This document shows, piece by piece, positions 32,115-38,144 of a DNA stretch of 38,144 nt (position 1 is the stretch's first letter; each line of letters opens with the position of its first letter). The stretch is from the NCBI GenBank assembly GCA_964404395.1, contig CAYOKA010000006.1:1-38144 (forward strand). Direction: 5' to 3'. Under the pieces are notes generated by a model. It was not told the DNA's origin. It made no database searches and saw only the letters and a program-made list of their open reading frames with translations. Origin of the DNA: JAAYBT01 sp964404395. Lineage in GTDB: Bacteria; Bacillota; Clostridia; Acetivibrionales; DTU013. Both the position numbers and the translations under genes were made by a program.

Positions 32115-34829
32115 ATGAAAATAAAACGTTTGATTTCAATAATTCTATGCTTCATATTAACGTTTGCGCTGTGCCCGTCCGTATTTGCAGCAGGAAACAC
32201 CATGACCTTCACTGGGGAGGTAGATACTTATTGGTATAACAATGGCAACTGGAATCCGGGGCAAATACCTGGTTCCGTATCTGGCTCCGAGGATACTGCT
32301 GTCATCCCCGAAGCCAAAACGGTGGTGGTTAATTCCCATGCGTCCGTAGCATTGGACTGCTCCGGAGAGGTGCTTGTGTCATCAGGAGTAAATCTTTCCC
32401 TTATCGGCGATTCTTACCTGAGAAAAGGAAAGCTAGGCCAAGATGGATGGGCAACACCGGGGAATTTCATTATCGCCAGCGGTGCCTTGCAGTGGAGCGG
32501 AGGGAGCATCGAGGGAGACGGAATTTTCACCATCAATTCAGGCACCCAGCTAAACATAGAGACTAATAGTGATGTACTCTTAAGCCGGTCTTTAGTGAAT
32601 AACGGCCAGATAATGGTTAATAGTGGTACACTTCGTCTTGCCGGAGGCAATGGAGCTACACACGAAGTAGGCGGGGACACAGGAACTTTCACAGTATCAG
32701 ACGGTGCCAATCTGGATTTTGAGCAGAAACCCTATTCCATCGGTGGGAATTTTGTAAATGCCGGCAATCTAACCATATGGGATACATCGTCAGCAGCATT
32801 TAAAGCCGATTACCAGCAAAAAGGCACCGGCACGCTGGCACTGAAAGTCTGGGGGCTTAACAACTTTAATAAGCTCAACGTTACCGGCCAAGCGGAGCTA
32901 GGCGGTGTTTTGGAAGTCGATTTCATAAACGATTACGTTCCGCAGGTGGGCGATACCTTTGAGATCATGACCTGCGGTTCAAGGACAGGCGAATTTGCCT
33001 CCATCATCAGTAATGGATCGAGCATCACCTTTGAACCAACCTATACTGATACTGATACTGGCTCCACATTGACTGTAAAGGTGGCGAAGGTCTGTCAGAT
33101 CACAGATGTGGCCATCAGCGGGACAACCAAATTTGGTCAGACGCTCAGTGTCAGCGGCATTACCTATGGCCCATCCGCACCTGATCCGCTGCCTGCACTT
33201 GCCTACCAGTGGGAACGCAACGGACAGATTATTGACGCTGCAATTAATCCGACTTACACGCTGGTGGAAGCGGATATCGCCAATCCCATCACAGTTACCG
33301 TGACGGCTAGCGGCACAGCCATAGGCAGTGTAACCAGCACAGCTACCGCTACAGTAGAAAAGGCCGATGCCCCGGCAGCCCCGGCGGCACCCACGCTGTC
33401 TGCTAATACTCATAACAGCGTAACCCTGACCGGCAACCCGGCTTATCAGTTCACTAAGGATAACGGTGCTAGCTGGCAGGACAGTAATGTGTTTTATGGG
33501 TTGAATCCATCTACCAACTATACTTTTAACGTCCGAATAAAAGAAACTGCTACCCATAGGGCATCAGCAGCAAGCAGCGGTTTAGATGTACAGACACCGG
33601 CGCGCTCAACCTCCTATAGTGGTGACAGCGGAAGCAGCACTCCGACGACCCCGGCAGCCCCAGTCTATAAAGCAGATGTAACAACAGAAAGCGGCACGAA
33701 AACGACGCTTGCGCTCACAATTAACAGGGATTCAAGAACAGCCTTCATAGAAGAATATCTTTGGAATACAAGACCTCAAGGAAGAACTGTTATCACGATG
33801 CCGTCAATACCCGATGTCGACACCTATTCACTCGGCATACCGGTTCTGGATCTATCAACGACTGATAATCAAAGCATTCTGACTATTAATACCGATTTCG
33901 GCAGCCTCACGGTTCCATCCAATATGCTGACAGGTGTTAAGGGTGCAGACGGGAATATGGCTCAGATCACCATCGGTAAGGGAGATAAATCAAACCTGCC
34001 GGAGGATATCCAAACCGCCATAGGCAATAGGCCACTAATCCAGCTTACTTTATCTATTGACGGCAATCAGACTGATTGGAGCAATCCCGATGCGCCTGTG
34101 GCGGTGAGCATACCCTATATCCCGACTGCGGTTGAGCTTGCCAATCCGGAGAGCATTGTTGTATGGTACATTGACGGCAGCGGCAATGTGGTTACGATAC
34201 CCAACGGACACTACAATCCCGCGACAGGAATGGTTACCTTTGATACCACCCACTTCAGCAATTATGCAGTGGTGCATAACAAAGTAAGCTTCAAGGATGT
34301 GGCTGAAAGCGCATGGTACAGTAAGGCTGTAGGCTTTATCGCCGCAAGGAAGATCACCTTAGGTACGGGAGACGGCAATTTCGGCCCGGAAGCAAAGCTG
34401 ACAAGGGGGCAGTTCATCGTCATGCTGATGAAAGCCTATGACATAGCGCCAGATGCAAATCCGAGAGATAATTTTTCCGAAGCGGGGGGCACATATTACA
34501 CCGGCTACCTAGCTGCGGCGAAAAGATTGGGCATATCAGCAGGCATAGGAAACAATATGTTCGCACCTGAGAAGGAAATTACACGGCAGGAAATGTTCAC
34601 CTTGCTGTACAACAACCTCAAGGTCATCAGGCAACTGCCGCAGGGCGATTCCAGCAAGACACTTGATCACTTCTCCGACGCGGGGCAGATTGATTCGTGG
34701 GCAAAAGAAGCCATGACACTGCTGGTTAAAGCAGGAACCGTTGGAGGTAATGCAGGAAAGTTAAATCCGACAAGTACAACCACCAGAGCAGAAATGGCCC
34801 AAGTGCTGTATAATATACTGTCGAAATAG
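32115..34829 (+). CDS. Surface protein with three C-terminal SLH domains
   Basis: This is a 904-residue exported protein. The signal peptide spans about 1-25 (CPSVFA cleavage region). Residues 30-330 are Gly/Ser/Asn-rich with a beta-helix-like pattern (INSGTQLNIETNSDVLL, MVNSGTLRLAGGNG). Ig/fibronectin-like segments follow (about 335-490), then a Ser/Thr/Pro linker near 500, a further beta domain, and SLH domains from about 724 to the end (FKDVAESAWYSKAV, LTRGQFIVML, ITRQEMFTLLYNNL, TTTRAEMAQVLYNIL). SLH domains bind pyruvylated cell-wall polymer, so the protein is displayed on the surface. AGGAGG lies nine bases before the ATG. It has a long structured leader. Its GC content is higher than that of the adjacent AT-rich genes. 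Ligand unknown. Confidence 0.9.
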   Translation: MKIKRLISIILCFILTFALCPSVFAAGNTMTFTGEVDTYWYNNGNWNPGQIPGSVSGSEDTAVIPEAKTVVVNSHASVALDCSGEVLVSSGVNLSLIGDSYLRKGKLGQDGWATPGNFIIASGALQWSGGSIEGDGIFTINSGTQLNIETNSDVLLSRSLVNNGQIMVNSGTLRLAGGNGATHEVGGDTGTFTVSDGANLDFEQKPYSIGGNFVNAGNLTIWDTSSAAFKADYQQKGTGTLALKVWGLNNFNKLNVTGQAELGGVLEVDFINDYVPQVGDTFEIMTCGSRTGEFASIISNGSSITFEPTYTDTDTGSTLTVKVAKVCQITDVAISGTTKFGQTLSVSGITYGPSAPDPLPALAYQWERNGQIIDAAINPTYTLVEADIANPITVTVTASGTAIGSVTSTATATVEKADAPAAPAAPTLSANTHNSVTLTGNPAYQFTKDNGASWQDSNVFYGLNPSTNYTFNVRIKETATHRASAASSGLDVQTPARSTSYSGDSGSSTPTTPAAPVYKADVTTESGTKTTLALTINRDSRTAFIEEYLWNTRPQGRTVITMPSIPDVDTYSLGIPVLDLSTTDNQSILTINTDFGSLTVPSNMLTGVKGADGNMAQITIGKGDKSNLPEDIQTAIGNRPLIQLTLSIDGNQTDWSNPDAPVAVSIPYIPTAVELANPESIVVWYIDGSGNVVTIPNGHYNPATGMVTFDTTHFSNYAVVHNKVSFKDVAESAWYSKAVGFIAARKITLGTGDGNFGPEAKLTRGQFIVMLMKAYDIAPDANPRDNFSEAGGTYYTGYLAAAKRLGISAGIGNNMFAPEKEITRQEMFTLLYNNLKVIRQLPQGDSSKTLDHFSDAGQIDSWAKEAMTLLVKAGTVGGNAGKLNPTSTTTRAEMAQVLYNILSK

Positions 34830-34866
34830 ATGTTGTGCATCGCAAATAGAAACTACATAAAGGAGG

Positions 34867-34994
34867 ATGGCAAAGCAGCATGATTTGTCGGCTCTGTTGT
34901 GGCAGGGGTTGGCGTTGTGGCGCTTGTATTTGGGGTCAAGAAAAATCCCGGCTGCGAAACAAAAGCCGATAGATGGCTTTTCCACCAAATGTAA
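34867..34994 (+). pseudogene. Possible broken small membrane protein after the SLH gene
   Basis: From 34884 one frame reads FVGSVVAGVGVVALVFGVKK, a membrane-helix-like stretch, and ends at TAA 34992-34994, but it is preceded by an in-frame TGA. One extra T in the TTT at 34884-34886 would join it to the ATG at 34867 (MAKQHD), giving a 42-residue membrane protein. AAGGAGG abuts that ATG with no spacing, which weakens the case. The ATG at 34880 instead gives a 30-residue Cys-rich frame. Confidence 0.25.
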
Positions 34995-35009
34995 AAACTT
35001 AAAAAGAAA

Positions 35010-35055
35010 CCAGCCAAACCAAGCAATTACGCTTGAACATGGCTGGCCTCTTTTT
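35010..35055 (+). terminator. Terminator downstream of the SLH gene
   Basis: CCAGCCA (35010-35016) pairs with TGGCTGG (35040-35046), with AAGC-AATTAC-GCTT nested inside, followed by CCTCTTTTT. A second small GC hairpin with a T run (CCCC-GGGG then TCTTTTTATA) follows at about 35107-35130. Confidence 0.8.
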
Positions 35056-35133
35056 GCCTCACTTGAAGCTGTCACACAAGTTTTTTCATAAATCCCTGTG
35101 TGAACGCCCCAAAAGCGGGGTCTTTTTATATGG

Positions 35134-35174
35134 AGAAAGTCCAGGGACGGAATCGAACAAGGGGACATACCTGG
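35134..35174. repeat. T-arm-like dispersed repeat, copy 2
   Basis: The core 35148-35174 is identical over 27 bases to 31462-31488. On the minus strand this copy contains GTTCGATTCCGTCC, a 14-base match to the T-arm of tRNA-Thr. CCAGG and CCTGG at its ends are complementary. It ends three bases before the -35 box of the GH43 promoter. Confidence 0.75.
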
Positions 35175-35177
35175 CCA

Positions 35178-35206
35178 TTGACTATAATTGTGTTATATTG
35201 TAAATT
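35178..35206 (+). promoter_or_regulatory. Promoter of the GH43 gene
   Basis: TTGACT (35178-35183) and TAAATT (35201-35206) are 17 bases apart. The expected start near 35213 leaves a 59-base leader. Confidence 0.7.
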
Positions 35207-35271
35207 CACATTAGGATAAAACAAATAGGGGTTTTTCGTCTTCAAAAAAGCTGATTTGGAGGGTAATAATT

Positions 35272-37101
35272 ATGCGGAACAATAAAGGCAAAGGCAAGCT
35301 ACTCGTGTATACCAGAAATGCCGTTGAAGGCAGCTATACCACATCTTTGGGGGATAGCATACATATGGCCTACAGCTCCGATGGGGTTACTTACGAGCCT
35401 TTGAACCAAAACTATGGGATGGTATTTGTATCTGCCACTATCAGCCCTCGTAACAGCATTAATGAAAAAGGACTGAAAAACCCATATTTGTTTAGGGGAG
35501 CAGGTAACACATATGGTATTTTGGCAGTGCGAGTAGACGCGGAAGGTAAAGATGACCAAGAGAGTAAAGGGAGCGTTGTGCTGTGGACTTCTAAAGACCT
35601 GATTCACTTTAAGGAATGTGGCCTTATTGACTTAAAAAAAGATGTCTATGTACATGCTGCAGCCTGTAATTACTGTAAAGACGATGGCGTTTATGAGATT
35701 TGCTGGGTGGATGCTGACGGAAATTATTATAGTAATAAAATGACCAATCCGGAGACTCGAGAAGGAATTTCTACACCAGAAAGAGGCGTTCCGTTTGATT
35801 GCTGTAAACCACGCACGAATTTAACAGGTATTGTTCCGGGCAATGCGATAGATGTCGAAAAGGATTTTGGCGAAAAGCTGATGATGCACTGGTCGCCGAT
35901 ACGGAATACCGCCGTTACAGTTCCCGAATGTGTGAAAGCAGCTTCGGATGACGATATCAAATCCATAAAGGCAACAGCTTTTTACTCTGATGGTTCTACA
36001 GCTGTAAAAAACGTTGCATGGAATACTTCCGTTGTGGATTTTTCAAAGGCAGGCTCTTATGAAGTGCATGGAAAAGTTGTGCAGGAACAGTATGTCTTTC
36101 CACTGGCTACAGGATATGCTGATCCGGATGTTTTGAATTGGAATGGGAAGTATTACTTCATTGCTACAAACGATAATACTGATGCTGTCGGATTATATGT
36201 CAGAGAGGCGGATACGGTGGTCGGACTGTTTGAAAAAGGAATCCGAGAACATATTATTCTGGATTATGATAAAGATAGACAATTGGTAAAAACATTCTGG
36301 GCGCCTGAGTTTCATGTAATTGGAGATAGTTTATATATACTCTTCGCAGTCGGGGGAGATAACAGCGGACCCCAATGCCACATGATGAAGCTTAAAAATG
36401 AAGGAGACATACTGAATCCGGAAGATTGGGAAGACCCTATCCGTGTAAAAAAGATGGATGGTACATATCTTACAGACGAAGGCATCACGCTTGATATGAC
36501 ATATTTATGTGTGGATGGAGCATCTTATCTGGTATGGTCTTTTAGAGTCGGATTCGGCACACAATACGATACAGGCTCCATGCTTTATATTGCCACAATC
36601 GATCCGAAAACTCCCTGGGTGCTCTCCAGCGAGCCTGTTTTGCTCTCGCGGCCCTTACTTGGCTGGGAAAATAATCATGGTACGGTAAATAATGAAGGTC
36701 CGTATGCACTTCTAACAAAGGATACTGTTTACATAGCATTTTCAGGTGGGGCGGCAGGAGGTTGGTCCTATGCAATTGGCCTTTTGAGTATCGACAGGCA
36801 GGGCAATCTGCTGAACCCGTCTCAATGGAGTAAAACATGCACTCCCGTTCTCTCCCATTACTCGGTGGAAGGTGAGTACGGCCCGGGTCACAATACATTT
36901 TTTGTGGGTGAGGATGGTAGTGTGATGATTGCGTACCATGCCCAGGAGACTTTGGGCAATACGCCCAGGTGCACCGGAATTCGCACAGTGCATTTTAACA
37001 GGTATGGCGCTCCTGTTTTGAATATGTCTGCTGATAGAGAATTAAAGGAGGAATTCAAACATGTGGTTACAAAGGTAATGACAGAGGGCGCTGAGCATTG
37101 A
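35272..37101 (+). CDS. GH43-type glycosidase with N-terminal propeller-like and Ig-like domains
   Basis: This is a 609-residue protein without a signal peptide. The C-terminal half (about 275-590) is a GH43-type five-bladed propeller: general base D284 in GYADPDVLNW, E346 in WAPEFHV and acid E475 in NNEGPYAL, typical of alpha-L-arabinofuranosidases and beta-xylosidases. Residues 1-210 look like a second, divergent propeller-type domain (VYTRNAVEGSYTTSLGDSIHMAYSSDG, LKNPYLFRG, VLWTSKDLIHFKECG), joined by an Ig-like linker at about 215-270 (IKATAFYSDGSTAV...GSYEVHGKVV). GGAGGG lies nine bases before the ATG. Together with the GH31 enzyme it suggests breakdown of imported xylo- or arabino-oligosaccharides. 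It ends one base before the convergent TetR-type gene. Confidence 0.85.
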   Translation: MRNNKGKGKLLVYTRNAVEGSYTTSLGDSIHMAYSSDGVTYEPLNQNYGMVFVSATISPRNSINEKGLKNPYLFRGAGNTYGILAVRVDAEGKDDQESKGSVVLWTSKDLIHFKECGLIDLKKDVYVHAAACNYCKDDGVYEICWVDADGNYYSNKMTNPETREGISTPERGVPFDCCKPRTNLTGIVPGNAIDVEKDFGEKLMMHWSPIRNTAVTVPECVKAASDDDIKSIKATAFYSDGSTAVKNVAWNTSVVDFSKAGSYEVHGKVVQEQYVFPLATGYADPDVLNWNGKYYFIATNDNTDAVGLYVREADTVVGLFEKGIREHIILDYDKDRQLVKTFWAPEFHVIGDSLYILFAVGGDNSGPQCHMMKLKNEGDILNPEDWEDPIRVKKMDGTYLTDEGITLDMTYLCVDGASYLVWSFRVGFGTQYDTGSMLYIATIDPKTPWVLSSEPVLLSRPLLGWENNHGTVNNEGPYALLTKDTVYIAFSGGAAGGWSYAIGLLSIDRQGNLLNPSQWSKTCTPVLSHYSVEGEYGPGHNTFFVGEDGSVMIAYHAQETLGNTPRCTGIRTVHFNRYGAPVLNMSADRELKEEFKHVVTKVMTEGAEH

Positions 37102-37102
37102 C

Positions 37103-37651
37103 TTAAAAGCTCAGCAAGCCATTATATATAACCTTTAGCACAAGGTTGGCCATTTCTTCCGGCGTTTCCCCTCTATCCTCAATGAGCCATTTATAAAGAA
37201 CGCTTATGCATCCGGTAATGGCAAAGGTCAAGAGATACTCCTTTTTACTATCCGCCGCGTTATATTGGAAAGGTATAAGCTTGACCAGCTGCATTAAATC
37301 ATTGTGGAAGGCATGGTCGCAGTTTTCTCCCAATAGCACTGCGAATAAATCAGAGTTTGCCTTGGCATATTCCAATATACCCTTTAGATTTTGCTCCGTG
37401 ATAGGCATCCGGTCGTCCACATACTGCTCTAAATAATTCTTTAGATTACTCATTACCTCATCTTCCACTTGCCGGAGAAGGTCAAACTGGTCAGTATAAT
37501 GAGAATAAAAGGTGCTTCGATTGACATCGGCTGTGTCGCATAAGGTGGTAACTGATATCTTTGATATATGGTGATCCTTTAGCAGCTCTACAAGTGCTCC
37601 TTTGAGAAGAGCCTTTGTGTACTTGACTCTACGATCTGTTTTTTCTTTCAT
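37103..37651 (-). CDS. TetR-family transcriptional regulator
   Basis: This is a 182-residue regulator with the N-terminal helix-turn-helix ISKISVTTLCDTADVNRSTFYSHYTDQFDLL and a C-terminal helical TetR_C-like ligand or dimer domain (YLLTFAITGCISVLYKWLIEDRGETPEEMANLV). AAGGAG precedes the ATG. It is divergent from the MMPL transporter, the common local repressor/pump arrangement. The gap holds several TTGAAT/ATTCAA half-sites that could be its operator. Confidence 0.9.
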   Translation of the reverse strand: MKEKTDRRVKYTKALLKGALVELLKDHHISKISVTTLCDTADVNRSTFYSHYTDQFDLLRQVEDEVMSNLKNYLEQYVDDRMPITEQNLKGILEYAKANSDLFAVLLGENCDHAFHNDLMQLVKLIPFQYNAADSKKEYLLTFAITGCISVLYKWLIEDRGETPEEMANLVLKVIYNGLLSF

Positions 37652-37684
37652 AAATGAACTCCTTAATCAATTCATAAAAAATTC

Positions 37685-37765
37685 ACAATTGAATCCAACA
37701 ATTAAATCAAATCCTGTTGAATAAAAAGCATTTATTCCAACAATGCTGGTTGCAATTCAACACAC
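37685..37765. promoter_or_regulatory. Repeated TTGAAT/CCAACA sites between tetR-type and MMPL genes
   Basis: TGTTGAATAAA (37715-37725) is inverted as TTTATTCCAACA (37731-37742) with one bulged base. Related half-sites are TTGAATCCAACA near 37689 and CAATTCAACA near 37753. The arrangement fits a TetR-type operator controlling both divergent genes. Confidence 0.5.
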
Positions 37766-37825
37766 TGTCCATTATAATTCATGGAGATGTATTTGGCAAG
37801 ACTTAAAACACAAAGGGAAGATCTT

Positions 37826-38144
37826 ATGGACAGATTTGCAAGAGCTATTATAAACAACAGGAAGAAGGTTATTGTTTTATTCATTATCCTTTCGCTGGTA
37901 TCCGTTGTACTCACACTATTTGTGGATATTAACTACAATATGGCTGACTATCTGCCTCAAAAAGCTATGTCAACCACCGGTATTAAGGTCATGAATCAGG
38001 AATTTAACCAAGCCATTCCAAACACAAGTGTCATGGTAGAGGATGTTTCGGTAATGGAAGCCCTGGAGATAAAAAGGCAGATTTCTGAAGTCGAGGGTGT
38101 AAGCGAGGTTTTGTGGCTGGATGATGTGGCTGATCTAAAGATGC
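37826..38144 (+). CDS. MMPL/RND-family transporter, N-terminal part (runs off the window)
   Basis: Only the first 106 residues are present. A basic start (MDRFARAIINNRKK) and one long membrane helix (VIVLFIILSLVSVVLTLFV) are followed by NYNMADYLPQKAMSTTGIKVMNQEF, the typical opening of clostridial MMPL/RND exporters, then the first part of the extracellular domain. AGGGAAG five bases upstream selects the ATG at 37826, although earlier in-frame ATGs exist at about 37781 and 37787. The frame is still open at the window end, so function beyond export of hydrophobic compounds or lipids cannot be judged. Confidence 0.85.
   Translation, partial: MDRFARAIINNRKKVIVLFIILSLVSVVLTLFVDINYNMADYLPQKAMSTTGIKVMNQEFNQAIPNTSVMVEDVSVMEALEIKRQISEVEGVSEVLWLDDVADLKM

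Noticed and set aside
34867..35091. 74-codon frame read as an intact gene
   Set aside because: The ribosome site abuts the ATG, the frame runs through the terminator at 35010-35055, and the composition is not protein-like.

Overview
The window comes from a low-GC Firmicute, most likely a saccharolytic member of the Clostridia. The evidence is the AT-rich intergenic DNA with TTGACA/TATAAT promoters and strong AGGAGG ribosome sites, lipoprotein-type sugar-binding proteins, YesM/YesN-type two-component pairs, a protein with S-layer homology (SLH) domains, and CarD. I cannot name the species from sequence alone.

Layout. (1) 1-410: a consensus promoter, tRNA-Gln and tRNA-Lys, closed by a terminator. 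(2) 694-5366: a small defence/stability island beside the tRNAs, holding an AAA ATPase plus subtilisin-like protease pair (IetAS type) and, on the other strand, a RelB/DinJ-like antitoxin with a zeta-type kinase toxin. (3) 5839-16132: a carbohydrate locus with a GH31 glycosidase, a YesM/YesN pair, a CUT1-type sugar ABC transporter (binding lipoprotein and two permeases, no ATPase) and a LacI-type repressor. (4) 16150-26102: a second sugar locus with a Cache-like histidine kinase, a ribose-type binding lipoprotein beside it (probably its sensor), a complete CUT2 transporter (ATPase, permease, second binding protein), a methyl-accepting chemotaxis protein and a second YesN-type regulator. (5) 26138-27265, minus strand: a tightly coupled three-gene operon of CarD, a 51-residue Cys4 protein and a protein with an FGTGVI barrel-like domain and a histone-H1-like Lys/Ala tail. 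(6) 27734-31090: three Gfo/Idh/MocA-type oxidoreductases, the middle one atypical. (7) 31134-31731: tRNA-Asp and tRNA-Thr, an intergenic palindromic element, a 22-nt 3' fragment of a second tRNA-Asp and a second tRNA-Thr. (8) 31819-34829: a long structured leader and an SLH-domain surface protein. (9) 35178-37101: a cytoplasmic GH43-type glycosidase. (10) 37103 to the end: a TetR-type regulator divergent from an MMPL/RND transporter that runs off the window.

How it fits together. Regions 3, 4, 6 and 9 read as a sensing, uptake and breakdown programme for plant-type oligosaccharides. Two kinase/regulator pairs and a LacI repressor control two transporters. GH31 and GH43 enzymes without signal peptides cleave imported sugars, and the dehydrogenases probably modify sugars or glycosides. 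The substrate is not readable from the sequence.

The most interesting candidates for undescribed biology are the CarD, Cys4 protein and histone-like-tail operon, the structured leader of the SLH gene, the zeta toxin paired with a RelB/DinJ-like antitoxin, and the tRNA T-arm-like repeat at two intergenic sites 3.7 kb apart.
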